A stretch of 64,000 nt of DNA. It comes from Aptenodytes patagonicus. Taxonomy: Eukaryota; Chordata; Aves; Sphenisciformes; Spheniscidae. Below the pieces are notes generated by a model. It saw only the letters and a list, made by a program, of their open reading frames with translations. It did no database searches and was not told where the DNA came from. Location of the stretch: positions 9,633,001 through 9,697,000 of the forward strand of contig NC_134953.1 in the NCBI RefSeq assembly GCF_965638725.1. The letters run 5' to 3'. Below, in pieces: positions 22,997-64,000 of the stretch. A program made the position numbers and the translations under genes. Every line of letters starts with the position of its first letter. Position 1 is the first letter of the stretch.

Positions 22997-25900
22997 TATT
23001 TGGTTAGATTGGAGGACATGTCTAATTTCGTCCCTGGATTTGGTGTGTTTCATCACTACTCTGTGCTTAACTTTCCCCTCATAATGGACAGTAATTAGCA
23101 GTGTCCTTTGAGAAGTATTTTGAGACTTCTTTGTTGGAGGGAAAACTGCAGAATCCGTGCAAGATGGTAGCGTATGCAGATAGGACTCTTAGACAAAAAA
23201 AAGTCATTAGAAATTACTGGTGTAGTGAGAAGTGTCATTTTAATAAGAGTTGCACTCCTGCTCTTGCAAATGCTTTCAGGTGTGGTGGTTACGAGTCCTT
23301 TAAAGATGTGGAGGGTTCTGTTATATGCTTGTATTGAGGTGGGACTGCAGCTGTGGTGGTTCTAGCCCAGCCAGCCAGTGGAAGGTCTAGACTGCCCTCT
23401 AGTGCGTGGTACTCCGTGGTAACCTGCTCTCGCTGTTGCTCTAGGTGAGGGCCTTCATTTTAATTTCATGTTTTGCACCTCTGTGCTTGATGGAATTTCA
23501 TCGGCTTTTGCTGTTTAGTCTGAGATTGAGTCTCATTCATTTCAATAAATGTCATTTCACAGTTTCTTGTTTCTAAATAATTGCTATTACGTCCATTATT
23601 GTTACGATCTCATGTAACTACATCGTGCTAAATTGTGTTTTACATTTGGGATTATGTTGCACACTTCTTTGCACTTAACTGCCCTCACTAGCTGTGGTTA
23701 CCAGAACAAAGCACTCTATTCCTCCACCCCTCCGTTCCAAAAAAGCCCTACCAACTTTTGACTTTTTCACATAATAGTTTTGCCAATTTAATAACACGAA
23801 ACTTTCAACAGTACTAATTTTTTACTAATTTTCTAAATATAAAACAATAGAGTATTATTTTACTGAAACAACTATTTGATTAAGGTTTCCCAACAGATAC
23901 GGAATCGTTAAGTCTCTCTGGCTGCACATGGATACGCCATGGCCAACTGCTAAGTTTCTAGCTATAGAAATTACGATTTTAGGAAGTGACTGCAATGCAG
24001 AAGTGGATGTTTGGACAGAAACATTCCTGTTGCAGTTCTCCCTCTCTCATTGGCAGAACGATACTATTGGAGTAGAGGGAATCTGGGCAGAAGCAGCCCC
24101 TGTTTGTTTTCAGCTTTTTGTTACCTTCAGCAGTTGGAGAAAGTTAAGGTAGCCCCAGGATGCAAATGAGGACATGGATAAATATTTGACACTTTGCTTG
24201 ACTACAGCTCTAAAAAATTCAGGTTGCAGAGTGAGGCTTAAGTAGTCTTGAACTCAATTATCTAAAAAAATAATCTGCCAAAATCAAGTACAAAGTCACC
24301 CCTTCAAGAATCAATATGGAGTATGAAAGATTTCAAATAAAGAAAGTGTGCATGCTTAGATTTAGTTTTTATTTATTTATTTTAATCCTAGCTACCGGGA
24401 AGGAGGAAGTACACTGCATGCAGCTCTGCAGAATAATCCTGAGTTGATGCAACTCATTTTAATCATCGGTGGTATCCAGGGTTTTTTTTATAAAGGGAAC
24501 TGTTGTCTTTATTCCATCATCATAGTTCTATCTACCAGGTTTCAAAACCAATTTGTAAATGTCCTGTGTATATTAATTATACTTACTATGAACTTAACTC
24601 AACCGGAGGCCTGAAAAGGAAAAGTTGGGACATAACCTCTGAAATATCTCCATACCATGTTGGTATGTTGGAATAGAAACAAACTGAAGTAGATTTAGCA
24701 ATATATTTAACATGGGAGAAATGTGAAGCTGGAAAAACACCTTTACTTCATCTGTAGCTTGTGCCTGCAAGTCCTTACTGAGGTTAGTAAGTTAATATTT
24801 ACCTTGTAATTCATTTGACTAACTGCTAACTTGTAAGTCTCTTCGATGGTATTTATTGGCTATTTAAACCCTAGAAAAATCAATTATGTATTAGTTAAAT
24901 AGTTCATTAAAGTTCACTGTTACCTATAAGAAGGGTGAGGAGGGAGCTTCCACAAGGAATTCAGCAGCTATTTTGGAACAGCCTTTCTTCTTAGAGTTTA
25001 TAAAGTTTGTAAGCTTTGATGCAACATAACCAGGGATTTCTTCGTAAAATATCCGTCACTGGCTGCAGAGTAGGTTGATGGATGGAATTAAGTGAAATGA
25101 AACCCCCACACACCCAGATTTATGTTTTAAAATAGTTTAATTTCAGTTCTCCTAAAAACAAAATTCTTATTCCATATATTTGTATGATCTCTTACTGTGT
25201 TTCTAATATGCATTTAGACCCGGCTGTGTAGGGGGCAAAAAAGAGCAATAACAAAATTAAGAGTAACTCGGTGTTCTAGCAGTAGCGAATTTGTGTAAAT
25301 ACAGTCCTTCTGTATATGGAAAGGGAACTACCCAGCACAGTTCCTTCTCCTGAAGGCAACAGAGTTTGTGCATGCTGCTTATGGGAATCATACTCAGACC
25401 TGCTGAGCAGCAGATTTGTTCAAACGGAGTATGTGCTGGAGTGTACAGCACTAGTGAGTTAACCAAAATGCACTCTGCTGTAGAGGAGTGAGCTACAAAA
25501 GTGCAAGGTAAGTGCCTGGTCCTTCCTAAACAAAGGCTGCTGCACCCACGTTAAAATGCGGGGAATTTGTGAAGAGGGAAGGAACTGTCTTACTGGTTTT
25601 TTCCATGATTGCTAACATTGCTGAAATCGGCTTACCAGTGATGGTTGGGGTAGGATGTATAACGTGTAGGCAGGATTCCAGATAACTGGCAGTCATGCAC
25701 GTTTTGCATCTAATGTCGTCTGGGGAGAGGTCCAGGGTAGGGGTGTGGGGAGAAGAGAAAGAAGGAAAGCAAAAGGCGAGAGCGAGAGGGTGGATTGGAA
25801 TAGGAAGGAACAGATGGATAGGTGAAGATGACAAATTGAAAGAAAATGTGTGCATTACATCACTTAAAAAACACACAGTAATTGGTCTGTCTGAATTTTC

Positions 25901-28486
25901 TTTCTTTCTTCTAATGGATTCATTCCTGTGCAGAGAAGGGTCCTCAGCACCAGTCTGCCGCTGAAGCTTTTGAGAAGGGAAGACTGACTGATGTAGAGAG
26001 TAGGCAATGTTCTTTATAAGAGTCTTTAATAATGTTCATGCCACGGTAAATTAAATGCAAAAACACCTACCTACCACTGCTATATGTATAAATAGACAGA
26101 CGTTGGGCAAACAGTGTAGGTTAAGTTAGTGTTTATGCCAGCTGAGGCAAAGACAAAAATGTGCTTGGGTTTTACAAATGCCTCACTTAGGTTAGAGGTG
26201 TTCTGGAGTCTCCTACCACTGCGCTGTCTCCCGTTCAGCGCTATGGGTGGCAAGAAGCACAAGTATGAGATTTTCATCCATCTGTGCTTGCTGCCTCTAG
26301 CATTTTGTCACTGCATAGTCCAGAACCTTTTTAAGCCCAGTTAAGATATCTGTGATGCTCCTTTTATGCTAGTTCTTCCACCGTTGCTATCACTGATGGA
26401 GTTACCTTTAAAGCTTCAGAAAATGTTTTAGAAAAAGCATGTTAGACTATTTTTTTTTATCCTCTTGCACTACTGATGAAATTATTTTCTATCTGCATCA
26501 TTCTTCTAGTTCCCTGAAGGACTTTTTACCCTTTAAAACCAAAAAAATATAACTTGGAAATGTTTTTAAGATTGCTATTTGGTTAATGGAAAAATACCAA
26601 CTAAGATGAGCTATACAGTCATTTCGGAACACTGGATATGTTTGCTAGCAAACTTATGGAAGCAGATGAAAACGGATGGGTTCAGTGGAAGAAACCTAAA
26701 CTTCCTTATTGGCATCAATAGAATTGTTTTAGTATTCATTCTTGAGTGAGTAAGCACTGAATATACTTGTGAATAAGAAGATCAAGTGTCTATTTATAAA
26801 CTAACTAAGATTAGGTTTATTGAAGGAAGGTTATCTTGAGTTTGGGATGGCCCAGTCCCAGATGATTCACCAGTGAATCGTAGGCTTGAGAAGCTTCATG
26901 TGTGTATATATCACTAACCAAATTCATTTTAAATATGAATACATGAGAAAAGGGAGTACAATGAAGCTGCATTTTAGTAATAAATCAAATCTAAGAATAA
27001 TTTTGTGTTGTTAAATTTTAGCTTAACTTTTTTTACTACTCAAGCAAAGTGATTTTGATGGCAGTCTAGGGTTATCTATCATTCCAGGTTTTTTTACTCA
27101 AAATTTATACCAGTTAATGTTATGTGACTCTCAATTGAGGGAGTTCCAAGCATAGAACTCTTGCTAATTAAAAAAAAAAAAAAAAATCGTACTATTCGAG
27201 ATTGTCTTAAGTAGCTTAAAGCACATTAAAGCATGAGCATGTTAACATGCAATATTTACATGAAGATTAAACGGTAGCTGAACACAAGTAACTTGCTTTG
27301 ATTTACAAATCTTGACTTACTAACCTTGAATTACTTGGCTGGAATGCTGCACGTAAGGCTAATTTAACTAATGAATGCATATTTCTACTCTTGTCTGACA
27401 AGATGTTGGTTGTGCTATAAATATAGATAGATAGATAATAAAAAATTGTATAACCTACCATCATAGCTTATATTCTATTTGAAAAATCTCTGGGTTGCTG
27501 CTTGAAAATAATTTGCTTTCAAATTCCTGTAGTTCCAATACAGCATACTACAGCTTTCTGTAAAGGTTCAGACTGACTTTTTTTTAGATACAAAATAACG
27601 TCAATTAAATGCCAGCTAACATTCTACCATTAGGTCAGCTACAAGTTTTTAGAAATCAGGCAGGTATTTTTAAATACATTTAAGAAGAAATAACTGATTG
27701 TTCATGACCCTATCTATTAATTGTTCCTAATCAGATTAAATAATGCGTAAATAAATTTTCCATTTGCCTTGGTAGTTCAGTTAGTTTCTCCAGATAGATG
27801 AAAAAAACCTCAGTTGATGTTAACCATTTCAGTGCTGTAGAGTGGTTTTGGTTTACTGCCCATAGAGGCTTAAAAGAAGCTATTTAATATAGCAGCTACA
27901 AGTCAGGTGTTTATGACACCTTACTCATCTGAAGAGGGAGAGGAAGGGGGGGGGGTGAGTCTCAACTGATTTTTCACAGTAAATACTGATTTGAACACAA
28001 GGATGTAATTCATATGAAGAGCTGAGGTGGTACAGAGCAGAAAATAAATTTGTAACATCTTCTCATAGTTTATGGGGGGGAAAAGCCTACATTTCTCCAG
28101 TGGTTCTATAATTTTCTAGCTGCATATAAAGTTACTGGGACATAATATGTAGTAGAAAAGCTTTTAAATCCTTATGTGGGATTATTTTGGGATATCCTTT
28201 TCTGCATTTGTTTAACTATTAGTCGTGACCTCAGGTTTGCCCAGTTATGAGGGTCATTTTTTGTTCAACTCTTTCTTAAGCTATCCAGTCCCAATGGAAC
28301 AGTTAATTCTTATTAATACTTACTGTTGTTTGGTCTCAGTAGCTTGAGAAAAGGATGCAGAGGGGTAAGTTGAAGGCATAGGTGCACTTTTGCCATTTGG
28401 TAATGATGGCCAGATGTGTTTGTGAGGAAAGAGTGCATGTACTTTTCAGCAACTGAGTCGTCATATCTCTGCCTTTCGTGGGTTTG

Positions 28487-28507
28487 CACACACACACACC
28501 CCCCCCC
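28487..28507. repeat. CA microsatellite followed by C run
   Basis: A short alternating CA stretch runs directly into nine C bases. Confidence 0.9.
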
Positions 28508-29944
28508 AGTTTCCTTAAAATTGCTTAATGGGATTTCTCTGGTCTGTAAGACGTGTTCATGGATCAACATGCTTCATCAAAGCTTAAAAAAAAAAAAAAA
28601 CCACTGTTTTACATCATAGTTCCTGTTATAGAGCAACAAGATTTTTTTTTTTTAATAAGGTCCTATATGTATGTAGACCTGCTTACCTTGAATACTTTGT
28701 CAGTTAAGACTCTTGCTTGTGGAGGCTTTAAGAAAACTAGAGAGAACACAAACGAGGGCAGCAAAAAGCAGAGTGAACTCAATTTTTAGAGTGAGTAGAG
28801 GTGACTGGATCATAGTCTATTAATATCATCAAGGTAGTAAGACAAATGAAGAGAGGGAATTGCTTGGTCTCAGATGGAAGGAGAAAGAGCAATCGCTTAA
28901 GGCTAAGGAAGGAGAAGTTTGTGCTAGATAATAAGGGCGGGGGAAGGAATGCTTTAAGCAGAGCAAGTGAGCGCTGTTTTGAGGAACCTAAGGAAGAGTT
29001 TGAGGTACTATCACTCCAGAGGTGCGAGGTTTAAATTAGAGATGTGGCTGACAGGTTTTGGTACCAAAAAATCACCTAAAATTCTAGACTCAGGCTAAAT
29101 GGCACAGGCTGGTTTGCCTTAGCCTATTTTTTTATAGTTGTGATATGATGCAATGAATGACTGTGGCCTTGACTAGCTTTTTAAATGTAGTCTGTACTTC
29201 CACAGCCTGTTCATAGAGGTTATTGGGGAATGAAGGAAATGTGTGCAGGAAGGGAGTGTAACAGGCTAGAACTGTAATAGTCAAGTAGCTTGTAATTTAT
29301 ACCAGCAACTACCTGATAATTTGGTTTGGTTTTGGTGTTTTTTTTCTTTTTAAGTCAGTGCAGCTTCTCAGTACTGTATAACATTGGCAACTAGAGTTTT
29401 GCAGTCATAATGATTTTGTGATGCTGGAGAAAATGGCTTAAGACTATGCTTTCAACCTTTCTGACTGATGCCTTTGTGTTACAGATAATAAGGTTTGCCA
29501 TAAAAAACTGGCTTGGGACAGCAGGGAGATCTTGTGTCCTCTTAAAAGAAAGCTTTCAAGTATTCATATTGAAACTCAGTACAGCAATATGTCAAAATGT
29601 ATTTTAAATACAATGTGGCTTGTTCTGAGGCAGTCTCACAGTTTATACCAACCGCAATACCATTTCTGGCAATTCAGAATGGACAATTTCAAGCAGTTAC
29701 TAGTGAGAGTCAACGAAATGGAACAACCTCTTAAAAGTTTTGTCTTCCTCATCTTAACTCTCCTGCTTATAGCACGTCTTCCCCTCTCAGACCTGGTTTA
29801 TCTCTGCAAGGTTTGCTCTATGCATCTTTCTCTTGGGATCTGGAATATATCTCTCTCTCCTGTGATTCAATTTCCTTCTTTGAGTTTTCAAAAAGTCCTT
29901 GTTGGTTAATTAGATGATTCTGGGACATTGCATTGTGCCAGTTT

Positions 29945-30065
29945 TAAAGATATGTCGCTGTTAGAGTCAGAAGGGACTGTTCTGATCATCTGACCTCCTG
30001 CATGAGATGGTTACAGAATTTCACATAGTCGTTTTTATGTCTAACTTCTGTCTGAACTTCAATAA
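29945..30065 (-). mobile_element. Ancient CR1 3'-end fragment (antisense)
   Basis: The stretch around AGTCAGAAGGGACTGTTCTG, followed by ATCATCTGACCTCCTGCAT and ACAGAATTTCAC, follows the known reverse-strand 3' UTR of old amniote CR1 elements (GGAAGGGACC..GATCATCTAGTC..ACCTCC). It is strongly diverged and lacks the ATTCTATG tail, so it is much older than the CR1 copies at 49.8 and 55.7 kb. Confidence 0.6.
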
Positions 30066-33000
30066 ATGGCAATTGTTGTCTGAGGAGACGATTTACTGAA
30101 ATATAGTTGCTACTATGCCTTGCAGTACTCAGTCAGGGGAGGCATCAGAAAAGTCTAGGTTTCAACATAACACCTCTTTGTTTAAACATCTCTTGCGTGC
30201 AGCTTCAGCGTGTACTGCTTTGAGATGGAGCAGGAGGAAGACAGGGTTCATCTGCATCCCAAATGGCTCCATTCCCCATGGTACAGAATAAGATGGATTG
30301 GCTCGATTATTCCATGCGCTTCTCTTGCTGAATTGTTTCTCCGTTACAAAAGCAGTTGTTCAGAAAGCAGTCCAGTGCTAGCTAGTGGTTTGGGATATCC
30401 AGTCAGAATAGTAATCAGGCTTTTTTTTTTTTCTTAAATTAGGTATGAAAATGTGTGGAGTGGAATGGCCACTTGGTGGCAAAGCTAAACAGGAAGTAAA
30501 ATGTGACTCTGCTTTTCAGAAATACTTTCATTTGTCTGGCATTTGTGGGAGGTTTGTGTGAAACTGTCAGGATTGTAAAGGCACACTGACTTCTACCTGC
30601 AAGGCCACGTTTCTGTTTGTAACTGTGTTCCCAAGTTCCTACAATCATAACGTTACTTGTGGTGCTAGTAGAAATTGTTTGATTCCTTGAACACAAGATG
30701 TACCGAATCAATCGGCTTTGCTTTCACCATGAGGTAAGTTGGGGCAATGTGAATGCCCCTTCCAGAGTCTCTTGCAGATTTAGAGACAATACTACGTGAA
30801 AAAGCTTCAATGACAAGCTAAAGGGCTTAAGTAGAGTTCTGTAATTCTCTCTCTCTCCCTAATATAGGTTTTGGTATTGTCCTAATGACAAAGGCACCTG
30901 CTCTGTATTTTAATGAGGCAAGATGGAATATGTTAGAAAAATGACAACAAAAAAACCCCAAGGTAACTGTGGGTTAAGAGAAGCTAACTTCTCTTTCTAG
31001 CTGTTGTTATAAAAAAAAAAAAAGGTCATTCAAATTATTATTTTTAATGTTTTAAGGAGGTGTGGTTTGTAGGGAGACGTAACACCATTTATCACATCAA
31101 CCTGATGTATTTATGGGGGGGGGAGAAACCAGCAAGGTTTCATCCGTATGGGCCTTTTTTTCAGGTCATGCCTGGGTATGACTGGAAGTGTTTCGGCATG
31201 CAGGGCAGTAGGTATGCTGCCTAGAAGCTGATAATATCTCCTTGTGGCACAGCATCATAACAAAATAAAATTATACTATGCTTTTTCCTCAACTAGAGTT
31301 CTGACTGCGTCAGCCCCTTTTACTTCATACCCCAGGAGACAAGATGCATGTTGGCTGCAGGCTCATGAGAGGAGTGAGCAACTGAAAGAAGTAAGAGGCA
31401 TCTCTCTTGCAACTCCACTTCAGGTGAGGTGGAGAGGTGATTCCTGACAACACTCAGCAAGGTCTCGGGCTCCCTGTGTGTTTGGAAATGTATGGACAAA
31501 TGAATTTCTTTATAATATGAGAATCTCTCTCCTGTTTCACGCTGTCAAAGATTCAAACTGCATTTATTACTGAGCTTCTCTTCATTCTAAATAAGAGACT
31601 TGAATTCATTCCCCCTGCTCCTTGTTCCAGCAGATCTACTTTAAGCCAACGCTAAGTCAGTAAGAGCAACATTTACTTACTGCCCTTCCTATCCCATGCT
31701 CCCACTGCATATTCTGAATGGATACACGTGCATGCTATTGAAGCAAATCAGCTTTTGTTCTATTTAAAAAACAGGCCCTTTAAACTGGTTGTACAATGAC
31801 AGACATTTGCAGAACATGCGGTATAAAGTAGTAATTCCTGCTACTGGAAAGCTTAGCGATGAAATCCAAAATAGTCATCCAGGATTTCTTCCATGATACT
31901 CTAATGTATCCCAGCTCTCTTTTTGCGTGCACGCACACATTTTACTTGTGGGCATGGAATTAATAGAATTCTCTTTTTCCAAAACTTTGGAGTCTTACAA
32001 GTGTCATTAATAAATAACCCAAGGGTTTATAATTCTGATTCCCTTAAAATTTCCAGTTGCTTCCTTGAATGTCTTTACAGTGATATTTCATTCAAAGTTT
32101 CTTGCTTGGACTGTAATAAAAAAATAAGGTCAAACCAAGCTCTTGTGTAACCCATCAATTTTAATGTATTTTTGCTTGAGCCAAACAGCTTTTGATGCTG
32201 AAGATGGCAGATACTCACCTCAGATGTCATCCTTTTCCCTTGGACCTCAGTGAGGCAAGAACCAAGACCTTGCTGGAAACTATTACCTCTGAACAGCTTT
32301 TCTTTCTTAAATTCCTGATTTATTGTGTGAAATAGTTTGCACAGCTCAGTACAAATAATGCATGAGAGCTGTATTATTAGCTGAGATGCAAAGCAGCAAC
32401 TGTTTAGATACACTGCATTTGATTAAATATGTTTGTATGTTTAGATGTTTGCTAGATCTGACTGGGTTTGTTGGCAGATACTTAAGTGATGCCAAATTCA
32501 GAGATTTTTGGTTTGGTTTTTTTGGGGGTGTTTTTTGTTTGGTGTTGTTTTTTAAACCCAGCTAATTTCTGTGATCTCGACTACAGTGCAGTCCTACAGC
32601 CAACCTGCACTGGTGCAACTGAGGCTATGCTAAATTGGAGGAGAGGATGAAATTAACAGCTGGCACAAAGGAGCGCAGAAACTACTTAGCTTTTTTTCAT
32701 CAGTGTGTTAATTTAATATGGAATAGTCATAAAGCATGACCAGATTAGCTTAGATTTAGTACAGTTGTACCAGCCTTTCTGCCAAGGCAAAGCCCTGTCT
32801 TACGCCCTGCATATGGTTGGAGCTATTGCCGTACGTAAAATTTGCAGGGTTTGTACATACTGGGGGGGCCGTGGCCTACTGCATTTGCAAAGATCAGGCC
32901 AGTGGTGCAGTGCAGTTATCCCCCCGTGCAGCTTTGAGGGGTGTCGGGGACTGGGAGGGGGCAGGTAGTGCTGCGGTACCCAGGGCCGTTAATGCTCCGG

Positions 33001-33346
33001 GCTGCCTCCTTTGTCCACTGGCCTTCTGCTGCAAGGGTGGAGCAGAGAAGTTTGGCTGAATTATCTGGTGGTGGGAGCTTGCAGTAAGCCGTGCCCAGAC
33101 TTTCCCTTGGGGGGACCTTCCTTTTCCCCCTTCTCCATCGCCTGTCCTAGGTTTGGCCCCACCTAACGTTGCCCCAGAGGTGAGGCTGTGGGGCCTCTTC
33201 CACTGGTGGTGTAGGCGAGAGGCGCCCCGGTGAGGGAACGGATGCGGCCCCTCGCTCCGAGGAGGTGCCCGGGGAGGACCGAGGTCCCCCCCGTTCAGCC
33301 TGGCCGGGGAAGGCGGCCCCTCCGCCCCCTCAGGCTCCGCCGTCTG

Positions 33347-33357
33347 ACAAAATGGCT
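33347..33357 (+). promoter_or_regulatory. YY1-like motif ACAAAATGGCT
   Basis: AAAATGGCT matches the YY1 core (AAnATGGC) on the + strand in the upstream half of the CpG island. It might mark an upstream or alternative start. Supported by the motif only. Confidence 0.35.
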
Positions 33358-33725
33358 CCCCCAGCCGTGCTGCCGCCGGCGGGGGCCCGCCCTGCCCCGG
33401 CTCGAGGAGCGGGGGGCGGCCCCGCGGAGCTCTCCATGGTGGCCGCCGGCCCTCGCCCGCTGAGGGGCCGCTGGAGGCCGGGCCTCCCGCCCGCCGCGCC
33501 GCCCCTCTCTGCTCCCCACCCCCCCCGCCGCGCGGCCCCGTCGCCGCCCCCCAGGCCCGGCCTGACGCCCGCCCGCCCGTCCCGGGGGCGGGGGCGCGCC
33601 GCGGCGGGGCGCTCCCGGCTCCTCGCCCGCCTTCCCCGGCCGGGAGGGGGAGAGCCCGGAGGCGCCGGGCCGCAGCGCCCGCCCCTGCCCGCTCCCCGCG
33701 GCGGAGGCGCCGCCCCGGGGAGAGC

Positions 33726-33794
33726 GGAGTTTCGCCACGCTCCCTAACGGCCGCGCTGCCGGCGCGGCGGAGCCAGGAGTTTCGCCACGCTCCC
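33726..33794 (+). repeat. PPP3CB: Two 19-bp direct repeats 50 bp apart in the PPP3CB promoter
   Basis: GGAGTTTCGCCACGCTCCC occurs exactly at 33726-33744 and again at 33776-33794. The copies lie about 100-160 bp upstream of the likely transcription start and 250-320 bp upstream of the start codon. The sequences between and around them differ. Confidence 0.95.
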
Positions 33795-33825
33795 GTAGTC
33801 CCCTCGTGGGGTGGCGGCGCGGTGC

Positions 33826-33924
33826 ATGCCGGGCCCGAGGCGGACTGTCCCTTCGCTGCGCGAGGAGCTGGGAGCCGCGCCTGCCGCCATGTTCCGCTGG
33901 GCCGCCGCCGCCCGGGGCCTCTAG
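33826..33924 (+). other. Upstream ORF(s) in the PPP3CB 5' leader
   Basis: An ATG at 33826 opens a 32-codon frame that ends at TAG 33922-33924. A second in-frame ATG at 33889 has a strong Kozak context (GCCGCCATGT). Both end 118 nt before the PPP3CB start codon. They matter only if transcription starts upstream of them, which the sequence does not settle. Confidence 0.5.
33883..33893 (-). promoter_or_regulatory. PPP3CB: YY1-type element GCCGCCATGTT
   Basis: This is an exact match to the reverse form of the YY1 consensus (GCnGCCATnTT), 150 bp upstream of the start codon in the CpG island. In TATA-less promoters YY1 sites typically lie at or just after the transcription start, so the start is probably within a few tens of bases of here (inference). 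Confidence 0.6.
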
Positions 33925-34042
33925 CCGCCCCCGCCCCGCCTCGCCCCCGGCCGCCGCGCGCCCCTCTCCCCGCCGGCGGAGGAGGCGGACGAAGGCGCCG
34001 CCGCGCCCAGCAGCCGCCGCCGGAGCCCGGCAGCGCCCAGCG

Positions 34043-64000
<29,958 letters not shown>

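Larger units (their letters stand above)
22854..33059. other. Intergenic spacer between USP54 and PPP3CB
   Basis: About 10 kb with no recognised gene on either strand. It holds a 17-base A run (27170-27186), a short GATA tract (about 27423-27438), a G run near 27947-27956, a CA/C low-complexity patch (28487-28507), a G-rich run near 31117, and one old CR1 fragment (29945-30065). Open frames up to 125 codons occur but have no family match, splice context or promoter. Confidence 0.7.

Noticed and set aside
29532..29909. 125-codon frame in the intergenic spacer
   Set aside because: No recognisable domain, and the predicted hydrophobic stretch has no supporting gene structure.

Overview
The window is vertebrate nuclear DNA, almost certainly from a bird. 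The coding exons are short and separated by large AT-rich introns with GT-AG (once GC-AG) junctions. The interspersed repeats are CR1 LINEs with the typical avian 3' end (repeated ATTCTATG octamers), and there is one strong CpG island. No bacterial, CRISPR, tRNA or rRNA feature was seen. The species cannot be named from the sequence alone.

Layout. (1) 1-22.9 kb: the 3' two thirds of USP54 (ubiquitin specific peptidase 54) on the + strand. Twelve coding exons (2212 to 22081) join in one frame to give about 1,311 residues plus the stop. They cover the long regulatory tail; the USP catalytic domain lies off the left edge. The 3' UTR ends near an AATAAA at 22831, with a second signal at 22991. 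(2) 22.9-33.0 kb: an intergenic spacer of about 10 kb with no recognised gene. It holds one very old CR1 3'-end fragment (about 29.95-30.07 kb) and simple repeats. (3) 33.06-34.8 kb: a TATA-less CpG-island promoter with Sp1-type GC boxes, a YY1-type motif, a 19-bp duplicated element and upstream ATGs. (4) 34.04 kb to the right edge: exons 1-8 of PPP3CB (calcineurin A catalytic subunit beta) on the + strand, encoding residues 1-322 with all the metal-binding phosphatase motifs. The calcineurin-B-binding helix, calmodulin-binding and autoinhibitory exons lie off the right edge.

The tandem order USP54 then PPP3CB on the same strand is the order known from human 10q22, so this is conserved amniote synteny. 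The two proteins are not known to share a pathway. USP54 belongs to the USP53/USP54 deubiquitinase pair; PPP3CB is the Ca2+/calmodulin-activated Ser/Thr phosphatase that dephosphorylates NFAT.

Four LINE insertions fall in PPP3CB introns or between the genes and span a wide age range: a nearly intact 2.45-kb antisense CR1 (intron 5), a middle-aged 1-kb sense CR1 (intron 3), and two very old, heavily mutated L3/CR1-like reverse transcriptase remnants in intron 1. One of the old remnants is sense (about 39.3-40.45 kb); the other is antisense and ends only about 150 bp before exon 2. I found no clear sign of a wholly new biological system. The points most worth a second look are the GC-AG intron in USP54, the non-mammalian N-terminus of PPP3CB, the duplicated 19-mer in its promoter, the uORF/YY1 overlap, and the old LINE remnants.
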